Source of the DNA: Rhodococcus aetherivorans
GTDB taxonomy: Bacteria; Actinomycetota; Actinomycetes; Mycobacteriales; Mycobacteriaceae
Length of the DNA: 64,000 nucleotides
Assembly (NCBI RefSeq): GCF_011058165.1
Contig: NZ_JAALEG010000003.1
Location: 98,748 to 162,747, forward strand
Direction: 5' to 3'
The notes under the pieces were generated by a model. The model did no database searches. It saw only the letters and a program-made list of their open reading frames with translations, and was not told the origin of the DNA. Below are positions 30,361 through 39,250 of this stretch, in pieces. The translations under genes and the position numbers were made by a program. Each line of letters begins with the position of its first letter. Position 1 is the first letter of the stretch.

Positions 30361-31728
30361 TCACGCGCGCACGATTGCCAGGATTTCCCTCACCAGCGCG
30401 TCGACCTGTTCGGCGGTGCGGGCCTCGACGTTGAGCCGCAGCAGCGGCTCGGTGTTGGAGGCGCGCAGGTTGAACCAGGCGCCGTCGGCGAGGTCGACGG
30501 TGACGCCGTCGAGCCGGTCGACCGATTCGGCACGATCGCCGAATGCCTCGAGCACGGCGGCGGTGCGCTCCGCGGCGTCGGCGACGGTGGAGTTGATCTC
30601 CCCGGACGCCGCGTACCGGTCGTAGCCGGCCATCAGCTCGGACAGCGGCCGGTCCTGCCCGGCGAGCGCGGCGAGCACGTGCAGCGCGGCGAGCATGCCC
30701 GAGTCCGCGCCCCAGAAGTCGCGGAAGTAGTAGTGCGCGGAGTGCTCCCCCCCGAACACGGCCCCGGTCTCGGCCATCTGCTGCTTGATGAACGAGTGCC
30801 CGACGCGGGTGCGGACGGGCTTGCCGCCGAGTTCGGCGACCAGTTCCGGCACGGCGCGCGAGGTGATGAGGTTGTGGATGATCGTCGACCCGGGTTCCTT
30901 GGCGAGTTCCCGCGCGGCCACCAGCGCGGTGACCGCCGACGGAGTGACCGGCTCGCCGCGCTCGTCGACGACGAAGCAGCGGTCGGCGTCGCCGTCGAAG
31001 GCGAGTCCGAGGTCGGCACCGGATTCGCGCACGAGCTTCTGCAGGTCCACCAGGTTGGCGGGATCGAGCGGGTTGGCCTCGTGGTTGGGGAAGGTGCCGT
31101 CGAGTTCGAAGTACAGCGGCACGAGGTCGATCGGGAGCGCGCCGAACACCGCCGGCACCGTGTGCCCGCCCATGCCGTTGCCGGCGTCGACGGCGACCTT
31201 CAGCGGGCGCATCGCCGACAGTTCCACCCGCGAGCGGACGAACGCGGCGTAGTCGGCGAGCACGTCCCGTTCGGAGACGGTGCCGGGGGCGCCGTCGAAG
31301 TCCGGGACGCCGGCGACGAGTTCGGCGGCGATGGTGGCGAGGCCGGTCTCCTGCCCGACCGGCTTCGCCCCGGCCCGGCACAGCTTGATGCCGTTGTAGC
31401 GCGCCGGGTTGTGGCTCGCGGTGAACATGGCGCCGGGGGCCTTGAGGATGCCGGAGGCGAAGTACAGCTGGTCGGTGGAGGCGAGTCCGATGTGCACGAC
31501 GTCGAGTCCCTGGGCGGTGACGCCGGCGGCGAAGGCCTGCGACAGCTGCGGGGACGATTCGCGCATGTCGTGGCCGATCACGATGCGGGTGGCGCCGCCG
31601 TCGCGCATCAGGCGAGCGAAGGAGGCTCCGACATCACGGACGAACCCCGCATCGAGCTGTTCTCCCACCACGCCACGCACGTCGTATGCCTTGACCACGG
31701 CGGACACGGACTCGGCAGATCTCGCCAC
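30361..31728 (-). CDS. Phosphomannomutase/phosphoglucomutase
   Basis: The 455-residue enzyme moves phosphate between the 6 and 1 positions of mannose. The phosphoserine loop is TASHNPARYNGIK, the metal loop DGDADRC is present, the sugar loop is GGEHSAHYYFRD, and the phosphate-binding domain ends RASNTEPLLRLNVEA. The GTG at 31728 has AGGAG 8-12 bases upstream and matches the N-terminus of homologues. A GTG at 31779 is open in frame but less likely. A TAGGCT hexamer at 31784-31789 is the probable -10. It corresponds to Rv3257c (pmmA/manB). Confidence 0.95.
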   Translation of the reverse strand: MARSAESVSAVVKAYDVRGVVGEQLDAGFVRDVGASFARLMRDGGATRIVIGHDMRESSPQLSQAFAAGVTAQGLDVVHIGLASTDQLYFASGILKAPGAMFTASHNPARYNGIKLCRAGAKPVGQETGLATIAAELVAGVPDFDGAPGTVSERDVLADYAAFVRSRVELSAMRPLKVAVDAGNGMGGHTVPAVFGALPIDLVPLYFELDGTFPNHEANPLDPANLVDLQKLVRESGADLGLAFDGDADRCFVVDERGEPVTPSAVTALVAARELAKEPGSTIIHNLITSRAVPELVAELGGKPVRTRVGHSFIKQQMAETGAVFGGEHSAHYYFRDFWGADSGMLAALHVLAALAGQDRPLSELMAGYDRYAASGEINSTVADAAERTAAVLEAFGDRAESVDRLDGVTVDLADGAWFNLRASNTEPLLRLNVEARTAEQVDALVREILAIVRA

Positions 31729-31800
31729 TGTTGCTGCTCCTGATCGTCGACTGGCACCGCCGCCTCCGCGGCGGGGCACGGTCAGCCTAGTGGGCGACGA

Positions 31801-32196
31801 TCAGGACGTGGGATCGGGCAACACGCGCAGGTGGCCACGGCGGCCGGTGCGGGCCGTGGGCGGCGCGGCCAGCGCCGTGGGGACACCGGAATCGGTGTCG
31901 TCGGAGTCGGTTCGGGCACGCTCGCCGAGACCGGCCTCACGCACCGCCTCGGCCAGGGCGGTCAGGTCGTCCTCGTCCGGAGTGCCGGTGGTGAAGGCAC
32001 CCTCGTACCGGACCAGCTCCCACCCCTTCGGCGCGGTGATCCGCGAGCCGTGCGATTCGCACAGATCCCACGAGTGCGGCTCGGCGACCGTCGCCAGCGG
32101 ACCGACGACCGCGGTGGAGTCCGAGTACACGTAGGTCAGCGTCGCAACAGCAGGGTTCTTGCACCCAGGCCGGCAGCATCGACGCAGTGATCTCAC
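31801..32196 (-). CDS. DUF3499-family protein (Rv3258c-like)
   Basis: The 131-residue protein has an N-terminal zinc-ribbon-like region with CCRPGC and a later CESH pair, then an acidic tail. The family is confined to actinobacteria and its function is unknown. The GTG at 32196 is chosen because it follows a TACTCT -10 hexamer by 6 bases and because the family starts [11 protein letters not shown]. It lies upstream of pmm in the same direction. The metal ligands suggest nucleic-acid or protein binding, but that is inference. Confidence 0.85.
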   Translation of the reverse strand: MRSLRRCCRPGCKNPAVATLTYVYSDSTAVVGPLATVAEPHSWDLCESHGSRITAPKGWELVRYEGAFTTGTPDEDDLTALAEAVREAGLGERARTDSDDTDSGVPTALAAPPTARTGRRGHLRVLPDPTS

Positions 32197-32202
32197 AGTC
32201 GG

Positions 32203-32208
32203 AGAGTA
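32203..32208 (-). promoter_or_regulatory. -10 hexamer of the DUF3499 gene, probably leaderless
   Basis: TACTCT on the minus strand is followed by 6 bases and the GTG at 32196. No Shine-Dalgarno sequence lies in the gap, which supports both the start choice and a leaderless mRNA. Confidence 0.55.
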
Positions 32209-32271
32209 GCGCGCCGTCCGCCCGGGGACTATCCGGACACACCGGAGAACCCGGTACGGATTTTCGTGTCG

Positions 32272-32277
32272 TACTGT
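32272..32277 (+). promoter_or_regulatory. -10 hexamer of the metallopeptidase-like gene, probably leaderless
   Basis: TACTGT ends 7 bases before the ATG at 32285. Confidence 0.5.
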
Positions 32278-32284
32278 CCAGAGC

Positions 32285-32779
32285 ATGCACCGATCGCGCC
32301 GTTCCCGCCCCGTGACGTCCCGCTCGGTCGCGCGACGCGGCCGCGGCGTGCGCGGGCCGTTGTTCCCGCACGAGTTGCCGGCGTGGCGCTCACGGGCGGA
32401 GAAGTTCGACCTGCTCGTGCTGGGGGCGTTCGCCCCGATCGACGCGCAGTGGCACGACCGGCTGACCAAGCTCGATATCGCCGTCGACGAGGTGCCCAAG
32501 ATCCGCGCCCTCGACCCCGACTCGGTGAACTGGCCGTCGGAGGTGGTCGCGGACGGTCCGGTGCCGCTGTCGCGACTCGTGCCCGCGGGGATCGACCGCC
32601 GCGGCGCCGCGACGCGGGCCCGGATCGTGCTCTTCCGCCGCCCGCTCGAACTGCGGGCGAAGGATCCCGAGGATCTCACCGATCTGGTCCACGACGTGCT
32701 CGTGCACCAGGTCGCCACCTACCTCGGCGTGGAACCCGAGGTCATCGACCCCGAGCTCGGCGGCTTCGACGAGGACTGA
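32285..32779 (+). CDS. Metallopeptidase-family protein with degenerate zinc motif (Rv3259-like)
   Basis: The 164-residue protein matches the actinobacterial metallopeptidase family (DUF1025/zincin-like) found between DUF3499 and whiB2. In active members a C-terminal helix carries HExxH; here the equivalent helix reads [14 protein letters not shown], so the full zinc-ligand set is not visible. The N-terminal 25 residues are strongly basic ([19 protein letters not shown]). It may be a catalytically inactive member. It runs convergently into whiB2 with only 5 bases between stops. An ATG start with a -10 hexamer 7 bases upstream is used. Confidence 0.8.
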   Translation: MHRSRRSRPVTSRSVARRGRGVRGPLFPHELPAWRSRAEKFDLLVLGAFAPIDAQWHDRLTKLDIAVDEVPKIRALDPDSVNWPSEVVADGPVPLSRLVPAGIDRRGAATRARIVLFRRPLELRAKDPEDLTDLVHDVLVHQVATYLGVEPEVIDPELGGFDED

Positions 32780-32784
32780 CGTCC

Positions 32785-33168
32785 TCAGACGATGCCGCGC
32801 TTGAGGCGCCGGCGCTCCCGCTCCGACAGACCGCCCCAGATGCCGAAGCGCTCGTCGTTGGCCAGCGCGTATTCGAGACACTCGTCCCGGACCTCGCAGC
32901 CCAAGCAGATCCGCTTCGCCTCCCGGGTCGATCCGCCCTTCTCGGGGAAGAACGCCTCGGGATCCGTCTGCGCGCACAGCGCGCGTTCCTGCCACTGTTC
33001 GTCGCCACCGTCGGACGGGTCGCCGAAACCATCGATCAGGCTGAGCACGGGTCGCGCGGGCGCGTCCCCCCCGATGCCGTCGATATCGTCCCGAACGTCC
33101 TCGCCTGCAGTGTCGATGCCTGCAGTGTCGATCCGAGAGCTCTCGAACCATTCGCGCTCGTCGGCCAT
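32785..33168 (-). CDS. whiB2: WhiB2 (WhmD), septation-linked Wbl regulator
   Basis: This 127-residue Wbl protein is needed for septation in mycobacteria and works with WhiA and the sigma factor. The 4Fe-4S ligands are the Cys of ERALC, then the three of [11 protein letters not shown], followed by GIWGG and the basic tail [13 protein letters not shown]. The N-terminal 50 residues are acidic and variable and include a perfect five-codon duplication (IDTAG twice). The ATG at 33168 has GGAGGCG about 5 bases upstream. It diverges from fbiA across 283 bases. Confidence 0.95.
   Translation of the reverse strand: MADEREWFESSRIDTAGIDTAGEDVRDDIDGIGGDAPARPVLSLIDGFGDPSDGGDEQWQERALCAQTDPEAFFPEKGGSTREAKRICLGCEVRDECLEYALANDERFGIWGGLSERERRRLKRGIV
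33103..33132. repeat. 15-bp in-frame tandem duplication in whiB2
   Basis: GCCTGCAGTGTCGAT is present at 33103-33117 and again at 33118-33132 without mismatch. It encodes the repeated IDTAG in the variable acidic N-terminus, so it should not touch the cluster domain. Confidence 0.9.
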
Positions 33169-33439
33169 CGTTCGCCTCCTCACCTGCAGCGCTGCAACTC
33201 TCGTCGAAACCGGCCCACTCCGCGCCATCCCCGGTCGAACATGCGTTCGAATGCAGTTCACCACAACCGATCTCGGCCCCGGTTCACTGGAAATGACACT
33301 TATGTGATTAGACACGTGGGGCGTGTCGCGGTCAAGCCGAGCGGCGCCGCTGCCTTACCATCCGGGGTTCTCCACCGTGCCGGTGCGCACCCGCCGCCCG
33401 GGCGCGCAGGCACCCCGGCAGCCCACCCGGCGCACCGCC

Positions 33440-33445
33440 TAGGCT
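33440..33445 (+). promoter_or_regulatory. -10 hexamer of fbiA, probably leaderless
   Basis: TAGGCT is followed by 6 bases and the GTG at 33452; no Shine-Dalgarno sequence is present in the gap. Confidence 0.6.
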
Positions 33446-33451
33446 TGCCCT

Positions 33452-34441
33452 GTGAACGTGACTGTATTGGTCGGCGGCGTCGGAGGTGCGCGTTTTCTCA
33501 CCGGCGTGCGCCGGCTCCTCGGCATCGAACCCGGCCGCGACCTCGACCCCGACGCCGCACACCGGGTCACCGCGATCGTCAACATCGGCGACGACGTCTG
33601 GATGCACGGGCTGCGGATCTGCCCCGACCTGGACACGTGCATGTACACCCTCGGCGGCGGGATCGACACCGAACGCGGATGGGGCCGGGCCGACGAGACC
33701 TGGCACGCGAAGGAGGAGCTGGCGGCCTACGGCGCCACACCCGACTGGTTCGGTCTCGGCGACCGCGACATCGCGACCCACCTGCTGCGCACCCAGTTGC
33801 TGAGCGCCGGATACCCGCTCTCGGCCGTGACCGAGGCCCTGTGCGACCGGTGGAAGCCCGGCGTCACCCTGCTCCCGGTCTCCGACGACCGCAGCGAGAC
33901 CCACGTGGTCATCACCGATCCGGCCGACGGCGAGCAGCGCGCCGTGCACTTCGAGGAATGGTGGGTCCGGCACCGCGCGCAGGTCCCCACGCACAGCTTC
34001 GCGCACATCGGCGCCGAGAAGGCCGCCCCCGCTCCCGGAGTGCTCGCGGCGATCGAATCGGCGGACGTGGTGATCCTCGCCCCGTCGAACCCGGTGGTGA
34101 GCATCGGCGCGCTCCTCGCGATCCCCGGCCTGCGCGGCGCGCTGCGCACCACGTCCGCGAAGATCGTCGGCCTCTCGCCGGTGATCGACGGAAAGCCGTT
34201 GCGCGGCATGGCCGATGCCTGCCTCGACGTGATCGGCGTCGAGTCGACCGCCCAGGGCGTCGGGCGGCACTACGGCGCCCGCAGCGGCGCGGGCCTGCTC
34301 GACGGGTGGCTGATCCATTCCACCGACACCGCCGATGTGCCCGGCGTCGAGGTGCGCAGCGTGCCGCTGCTCATGACCGATCCGGACGCGACAGCCGAGA
34401 TGGCTCGCGCCGCATTAGAACTGGCAGGAGTGACCCCGTGA
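33452..34441 (+). CDS. fbiA: FbiA (CofD), phosphoenolpyruvyl/2-phospho-lactate transferase of F420 synthesis
   Basis: The 329-residue enzyme joins the phospho-enolpyruvyl (or lactyl) guanosine donor to the deazaflavin Fo, giving dehydro-F420-0 or F420-0. The start [17 protein letters not shown] is the family's nucleotide-binding loop, and the [18 protein letters not shown] and [16 protein letters not shown] stretches are diagnostic of CofD. A -10 hexamer 6 bases before the GTG suggests a leaderless mRNA. Its stop overlaps the fbiB start (GTGA), so F420 assembly is one coupled operon. It corresponds to Rv3261. Confidence 0.96.
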   Translation: MNVTVLVGGVGGARFLTGVRRLLGIEPGRDLDPDAAHRVTAIVNIGDDVWMHGLRICPDLDTCMYTLGGGIDTERGWGRADETWHAKEELAAYGATPDWFGLGDRDIATHLLRTQLLSAGYPLSAVTEALCDRWKPGVTLLPVSDDRSETHVVITDPADGEQRAVHFEEWWVRHRAQVPTHSFAHIGAEKAAPAPGVLAAIESADVVILAPSNPVVSIGALLAIPGLRGALRTTSAKIVGLSPVIDGKPLRGMADACLDVIGVESTAQGVGRHYGARSGAGLLDGWLIHSTDTADVPGVEVRSVPLLMTDPDATAEMARAALELAGVTP

Positions 34442-35820
34442 CCATGCCCACCGACACGGCCACCGGGACCGCCGCCGGAGTGCGCGACCACTCCCCCGGG
34501 CGGCCGATCGAGATCCTCCCGGTGCCGGGCCTGCCCGAGTTCCGGCCCGGCGACGACCTCGCCGCCGCAGTGGCCACCGCCGCACCCTGGCTCGCCGACG
34601 GGGACGTCCTCGTCGTCACCAGCAAGGTCTTCTCCAAGGTCGAGGGCCGCATCGTCGACGCCCCCACCGATCCCGAGGCCCGCGACACGCTCCGGCGCCG
34701 CCTCGTCGACCAGGAGGCCGTACGCGTGCTCGCCCGCAAGGGCCGCACCCTCATCACCGAGAACCGGCTCGGGATCGTGCAGGCAGCCTCCGGGATCGAC
34801 GGCTCCAACGTCGCCGCGTCCGAGCTCGCCCTGCTGCCCGAGGACCCGGACGCGAGCGCCGCGGCGCTGCGGGAGCGCCTGGGGACCCTGCTCGGCGTGA
34901 CGGTCGCGGTGGTCGTCACCGACACGATGGGCCGGGCCTGGCGCGTCGGCCAGACCGACGCCGCGATCGGTGCGGCCGGGATCCCGGTCCTGCACGAATA
35001 TGCCGGATCCCGGGACGCGCAGGGCAACGAGCTGTTCGTCACCTCCGTCGCCGTCGCCGACGAGATCGCCGCCGCGGGCGACCTCGTCAAGGGCAAGCTG
35101 GGCGGGGTACCGGTCGCGGTGGTCCGCGGTCTCGACCTGCCCGACAACGGTTCCACCGCACAGGAACTGATCCGCGGCGGGGAGGACGACCTGTTCTGGC
35201 TCGGCACCGCCGAGGCACTCGAGCAGGGCCGCCGTGAGGCGCTGCTGTTGCGCCGGTCGGTGCGCGAATTCTCCTCGGAACCGGTCGATCCCGAGGATCT
35301 GCGGGACGCGGTCGCCGAGGCGCTCACCGCTCCGGCGCCGCACCACACCCACCCGGTGCGGTTCGTCTGGGTCCGCACCGAGCAGGTCCGCCGGCGGCTG
35401 CTCGACCGCATGCGCGAACGCTGGGCCGCCGACCTCGCCGGCGACGGGCTCGACCCGGCGGCGATCGACCGCCGGGTCGGCCGCGGCGCCATCCTCTACG
35501 GCGCCCCCGAAATGGTGATCCCGTTCTGGGTTCCCGACGGCGCACACAGCTACCCCGACGCCCGCCGCACCGCTGCCGAGGCCACGATGTTCACCGTCGC
35601 CGCCGGCGCTGCCGTGCAGGGGTTGCTGGTCTCGCTCGCCGTGCGCGGGCTCGGCAGCTGCTGGATCGGGTCGACGATCTTCGCCCCGGACGTCGTGCGG
35701 CGTGAACTCGGCCTGCCCGGGGACTGGTCGCCGCTCGGCGCGATCGCGGTCGGGCACCCCCTCGAGCCGGCGACACCGCGCGTCGCCCCCGCGGCCGGCG
35801 ACCTGCTGCTGGAGCTTTGA
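34438..35820 (+). CDS. fbiB: FbiB, F420-0:glutamate ligase fused to a nitroreductase-like domain
   Basis: The 460-residue protein adds the poly-gamma-glutamate tail to F420; its C-terminal FMN domain reduces dehydro-F420-0 in mycobacteria. The ligase half (about residues 15-250) has [16 protein letters not shown] and [21 protein letters not shown]. The nitroreductase-like half begins near residue 265 ([21 protein letters not shown]) and includes [13 protein letters not shown]. The start is GTG 34438 overlapping the fbiA stop, with ATG 34444 as an alternative two codons in. The NUDIX gene follows after one base. Confidence 0.96.
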   Translation: MTMPTDTATGTAAGVRDHSPGRPIEILPVPGLPEFRPGDDLAAAVATAAPWLADGDVLVVTSKVFSKVEGRIVDAPTDPEARDTLRRRLVDQEAVRVLARKGRTLITENRLGIVQAASGIDGSNVAASELALLPEDPDASAAALRERLGTLLGVTVAVVVTDTMGRAWRVGQTDAAIGAAGIPVLHEYAGSRDAQGNELFVTSVAVADEIAAAGDLVKGKLGGVPVAVVRGLDLPDNGSTAQELIRGGEDDLFWLGTAEALEQGRREALLLRRSVREFSSEPVDPEDLRDAVAEALTAPAPHHTHPVRFVWVRTEQVRRRLLDRMRERWAADLAGDGLDPAAIDRRVGRGAILYGAPEMVIPFWVPDGAHSYPDARRTAAEATMFTVAAGAAVQGLLVSLAVRGLGSCWIGSTIFAPDVVRRELGLPGDWSPLGAIAVGHPLEPATPRVAPAAGDLLLEL

Positions 35821-35821
35821 G

Positions 35822-36457
35822 GTGACCGCGTCCACGCTGCACGCCTCGGCCGTCGACCGGCTGCAGACCTGGCGGACCGACTCGGCGGACGCGGAGTCGC
35901 TGCGGCACACCATGCTCGCGTTCCTCGACGCCGCGCCCGAGGGGTGCCTCCGCAGGCACGTGCCCGGACACGTCACGGCGTCGTCGCTCGTGCTCGACGC
36001 CGACCGCCGGCACGTGCTGCTCACCCTGCATCCCCGGGTGGGGCGGTGGATCCAGCTCGGCGGGCACTGCGAGGAATCCGACGAGACGGTCGTCGGGGCG
36101 GCGCTGCGGGAGGCGACCGAGGAGTCCGGCATCGAGAACCTGGTCATCGATCCGGAACTGCTCTCGGCGCACACCCATCCGATCACCTGCTCGCTGGGCC
36201 GCCCGACCCGGCACCTGGACCTGCGGTTCCTCGTCGTCGCGCCGCCCGGGGCCGTGCCCGTCCGCAGCGCGGAATCGACCGACCTGCGCTGGTGGCCGGT
36301 CGACGCGCTGCCGCCGGAGGCCGAGCACGACACCCTCGGGCACCTGCTCGGCCTCGCCGCCGTACGCACCGGGGCGGGCCCCGCCGTACGCACCGGGGCG
36401 GGCCCCGCCGTACGCACCGGGGCGGGCCCCGCCGTACGCACCGGGGCGGGCCGTTAG
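35822..36457 (+). CDS. NUDIX hydrolase with a repetitive C-terminal tail
   Basis: The 211-residue protein has a NUDIX box GGHCEESDETVVGAALREATEESGI (about residues 80-104, a GX5EX7REUXEEXG pattern) and an N-terminal helical extension. It follows fbiB by one base, so it is part of the F420 operon and may clean up a nucleotide by-product or act on an unrelated substrate. The last 32 residues are four copies of AVRTGAGP/R encoded by a 24-bp tandem repeat, which looks like slippage into the 3' end of the gene. The stop overlaps that of the convergent SGNH gene by four bases. Confidence 0.9.
   Translation: MTASTLHASAVDRLQTWRTDSADAESLRHTMLAFLDAAPEGCLRRHVPGHVTASSLVLDADRRHVLLTLHPRVGRWIQLGGHCEESDETVVGAALREATEESGIENLVIDPELLSAHTHPITCSLGRPTRHLDLRFLVVAPPGAVPVRSAESTDLRWWPVDALPPEAEHDTLGHLLGLAAVRTGAGPAVRTGAGPAVRTGAGPAVRTGAGR
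36359..36453. repeat. 24-bp tandem repeat, about four copies, at the 3' end of the NUDIX gene
   Basis: Units begin at 36359, 36383, 36407 and 36431; three are identical and the fourth is complete for 22 of 24 bases. The period is a multiple of three, so the frame is kept and each unit encodes AVRTGAGP. Each can pair as GCCCCG with CGGGGC around a 10-base loop. The array ends at the convergent stop codons. Confidence 0.95.
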
Positions 36458-37209
36458 ACCGGTTGCAGCGTGGGGCGTTTCGGTTCGATGCCGTCGCCCG
36501 AGGAGGTGCCGCGCAGGCGCCGCCCGACCCAGGGAATCAGGAATTCGCGTGCCCACCGGCGGTCCTCGGCTTGCTTCGCCGCCGAGACCACCGGCGCGGC
36601 ATCGAATTCGGCCGGGGTGAGCGTGTGCGACACACCGAGGAGATCGAGCACGCGGATCGCCATGTTCCGGTGCCCGGCCGGCGACATGTGGAGCCGGTCG
36701 AAATCCCACATCCGCAGGTCGCGGTACTCGTCGAACCGCCAGAAGTCGACGATCGCCGCACCGTGGCGGTCGGCGATCGCCCGGACCAGCTCGTTGTAGA
36801 CGGCCCAGCGGCCGCGCAGCACCCCGAACACCGGCGCCCAGCTGCCGTCGTAGGCCGTCCACACGAGCACTCGCGCACCCGTGGCGGCAAGCTTGCCGAT
36901 CGCGTCGTCGTACTCGGCCGCCAACGCGTCGAGGTCAAGCTTCGGGCGCATGAGGTTGTTGCCACCGGCGTAGATCGTCACCAGGTCGGGTCGCATCGCG
37001 ATCGCCGCGTCGAGCTGCTCGTCGAGGATCGGGCGCAGCAGCCGTCCGCGCACGGCGAGGTTCGCATACCCGAACCCGGGGTTGTCGCGGGCGAGCTCCT
37101 CGGCGACGAGGTCCGCCCAGCCGCGCAACCCGTTGGGCCGGGCCGGATCCGGGTCCCCGACGCCTTCGGTGAACGAATCACCCAGCGCCACATACCGTTC
37201 GAACTTCAT
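36454..37209 (-). CDS. SGNH/GDSL-family hydrolase
   Basis: This 251-residue esterase-like protein has block I GDSFTEG with the nucleophile Ser about residue 12, block III GGNN and the catalytic Asp-His of DRLHMSPAGH. No signal peptide is visible, so it acts in the cytosol. Substrate unknown; relatives hydrolyse short-chain esters or acylated sugars. The ATG at 37209 is the family start; a GTG at 37230 would add seven residues. It lies 17 bases after the GDP-mannose pyrophosphorylase gene, in the same direction. Confidence 0.9.
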   Translation of the reverse strand: MKFERYVALGDSFTEGVGDPDPARPNGLRGWADLVAEELARDNPGFGYANLAVRGRLLRPILDEQLDAAIAMRPDLVTIYAGGNNLMRPKLDLDALAAEYDDAIGKLAATGARVLVWTAYDGSWAPVFGVLRGRWAVYNELVRAIADRHGAAIVDFWRFDEYRDLRMWDFDRLHMSPAGHRNMAIRVLDLLGVSHTLTPAEFDAAPVVSAAKQAEDRRWAREFLIPWVGRRLRGTSSGDGIEPKRPTLQPV

Positions 37210-37226
37210 TCGTGGACCCCCCGTGC

Positions 37227-38312
37227 TCACACGTCGGTGCTGAAACGGATCCCCCCGTCGGGGATCTGCACACCGGGCCAGACCCGGGCGCCGCGCAGCA
37301 GCTCGCAGCGCGCCCCGATGTCGGCGCCGTCGCCGATCACCCCGTCGCGGATCAGGGCGCGGGGACCGACCCGGACCCCGAATCCGATGATGGACCGCTC
37401 GATCACCGCACCGGCCTCCACCCTCGCGCCGTCGAAGATCACCGCGCCGTCCAGGCGTGCGCCGGCGCCGATCTCGGCGCCGCGGCCGACGACGGTGCCG
37501 CCGATCAGCAGGGCACCGGGCGCGACGGAGGCACCGGGATGGACGAGGGATTCGCCGCGCTGCCCACCGAGCGCGGGCGACGGTGCGATGCCGCGCACCA
37601 GGTCTGCCGAGCCGCGCACGAAGTCCTCCGGCGTGCCCATGTCCCGCCAGTAGGCGGCGTCGACGTGCCCGTACACGCGCTTGCCCTCCGCCAGCAGGGA
37701 CGGAAAGACCTCACGTTCCACGGAGACCGGACGACCCTCGGGGATCGACTCGATGATCTCGCGCTTGAAGACGTAACAGCCGGCGTTGATCTGGTCCGTC
37801 GGCGGATCCTGCGTCTTCTCCAGGAACGCGGTGACCCGGCCCTCCTCGTCGGTGGGCACGCACCCGAACGCGCGGGGGTCGCCCACGCGCACCAGGTGCA
37901 GCGTCACGTCGGCGTCGGTGCGCAGGTGCGTGTCGAGCACCGCACCGAGATCCGTGCCGCCGAGGACGTCACCGTTGAAGACCATGACGTTGTCGGCGCG
38001 CAGCCTGGGCAGCACGTTGCGGATGCCGCCGCCGGTGCCCAGCGGCTCCGCCTCGGTGACGTACTCGATCTCGAGACCCAGTTCCGAGCCGTCACCGAAG
38101 TAGTCCTCGAACACCTCCGCCTTGAAGGATGTTCCGAGCACCACGTGCTTGATGCCGGCCGCACGGATACGCGTGAGCAGGTGCGTAAGGAACGGCACGC
38201 CGGCGGTGGGCAGCATCGGCTTCGGCGCGGACAGGGTCAGCGGCCGCAGCCGGGTCCCCTGCCCGCCCACCAGGATCACCGCATCGGTGTGCGGCGCAGC
38301 ATCGTTCGTCAT
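37227..38312 (-). CDS. Mannose-1-phosphate guanylyltransferase (GDP-mannose pyrophosphorylase)
   Basis: The 361-residue enzyme makes GDP-mannose from mannose-1-phosphate and GTP. The nucleotidyltransferase signature is LVGGQGTRLRPLTLSAPKPMLP, the metal site VFNGDVLGG and the sugar site EKTQDPPTDQINAGCYVF. The C-terminal 100 residues form a left-handed beta-helix with hexapeptide repeats. It corresponds to Rv3264c, annotated manB or manC in different genomes, so no symbol is given. It overlaps the wbbL stop by four bases (ATGA), so the rhamnosyltransferase is translated first and this gene with it. Confidence 0.93.
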   Translation of the reverse strand: MTNDAAPHTDAVILVGGQGTRLRPLTLSAPKPMLPTAGVPFLTHLLTRIRAAGIKHVVLGTSFKAEVFEDYFGDGSELGLEIEYVTEAEPLGTGGGIRNVLPRLRADNVMVFNGDVLGGTDLGAVLDTHLRTDADVTLHLVRVGDPRAFGCVPTDEEGRVTAFLEKTQDPPTDQINAGCYVFKREIIESIPEGRPVSVEREVFPSLLAEGKRVYGHVDAAYWRDMGTPEDFVRGSADLVRGIAPSPALGGQRGESLVHPGASVAPGALLIGGTVVGRGAEIGAGARLDGAVIFDGARVEAGAVIERSIIGFGVRVGPRALIRDGVIGDGADIGARCELLRGARVWPGVQIPDGGIRFSTDV

Positions 38313-39214
38313 CGTGTCCCCTGTTCCGTGGTGTTGCCCGCCTCGGCCGCCCGCGCCCGTTCGCGTGCCGCCGCGGCCACCGACATCCTCGACCGGGCGG
38401 CGAGCCCGGCCCGCAGCGCCCACCGCAGCGGCGCCTGCCACGGATGCGGGTGCCGGTCCGCCTGGAACCGGTACGCGCTGTCGTGGTGGGCCGGCAGCAT
38501 GAGTTCGGGATGCCGTCCTGCGGCGTGCCCCTTCGCGTGGGTGACCTCTGCCGAGGGCACGTACACGTTGAGCCAGCCCGCCCGGCCGAACCGGTCGCCG
38601 AGATCGACGTCCTCCATGTACATGAAGTAGCGCGAGTCGAAGCCGTCGACCGCGTCGAACGCCGCCCGCCGCACCAGCAGGCACGACCCGGACAGCCAGC
38701 CCACCGGGCGTTCGGACACGGTCTCGTTCTCCTGCCGGTACCGCTGCGTCCACGGGTTCTTCGGCCACACCGTGCCGAGCAGCGCGTGCCCGGCGCCGGA
38801 GACCAGCCCGGGCACCGAGCGCGCCGACGGATAGACGGTGCCGTCGGGTTCGTAGATCAGCGGGCCGAGGGACGCCGCGTGCGGCCAGCGACGCGCCGCC
38901 TCGAGCAGCCGGTCCAGCGACCCGGGTCCCCAGCGCACATCGGGATTGGCGACGACGACGAACTCCTCCGCCGGATCGACCTCCGCGACGGCCCGGTTGA
39001 CGGCCCCGCCGTAGCCGATGTTGCCGCCGGTGTGCAGCAGCCGCACGTTCGGGTGCCGGGCCGCGGCGTCTTCGGGGGCGCCGTCGGTGGACCCGTTGTC
39101 CGCCAGGATCACCTGGGTGGGCAGGTTCGTCGCGCCGGTCAGAGAGGTCAGGAAGTGCTCCAGATGCTCACCGGGCGAGTAGGTCACCGTCACCACGGTC
39201 AGCTTCGAACTCAC
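38309..39214 (-). CDS. wbbL: WbbL, rhamnosyltransferase of the arabinogalactan linker
   Basis: The 301-residue GT2-family glycosyltransferase transfers rhamnose from dTDP-rhamnose to decaprenyl-P-P-GlcNAc, forming the linker between peptidoglycan and galactan. The N-terminus KLTVVTVTYSPGEHLEHFL, ADNGSTDGAP and VVANPDVRWG (DXD-like) belong to the nucleotide-sugar fold; FMYMEDVDLGDRFGRAGW is the ED acceptor motif. The GTG at 39214 follows a TAAGGT hexamer by 6 bases. It corresponds to Rv3265c and lies beside rmlD, which makes its donor. Confidence 0.93.
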   Translation of the reverse strand: MSSKLTVVTVTYSPGEHLEHFLTSLTGATNLPTQVILADNGSTDGAPEDAAARHPNVRLLHTGGNIGYGGAVNRAVAEVDPAEEFVVVANPDVRWGPGSLDRLLEAARRWPHAASLGPLIYEPDGTVYPSARSVPGLVSGAGHALLGTVWPKNPWTQRYRQENETVSERPVGWLSGSCLLVRRAAFDAVDGFDSRYFMYMEDVDLGDRFGRAGWLNVYVPSAEVTHAKGHAAGRHPELMLPAHHDSAYRFQADRHPHPWQAPLRWALRAGLAARSRMSVAAAARERARAAEAGNTTEQGTR

Positions 39215-39220
39215 GCCGTC

Positions 39221-39226
39221 ACCTTA
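39221..39226 (-). promoter_or_regulatory. -10 hexamer of wbbL, probably leaderless
   Basis: TAAGGT on the minus strand is followed by 6 bases and the GTG at 39214. It shows wbbL can be transcribed apart from rmlD, which ends 36 bases upstream. Confidence 0.5.
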
Positions 39227-39250
39227 GCCGCCGGGCGCGGTCCCGCCGAA

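Noticed and set aside
33169..33451. A second gene or small RNA between whiB2 and fbiA
   Set aside because: No ORF with a ribosome binding site and no strong hairpin; only the fbiA -10 hexamer and the whiB2 ribosome binding site are visible.
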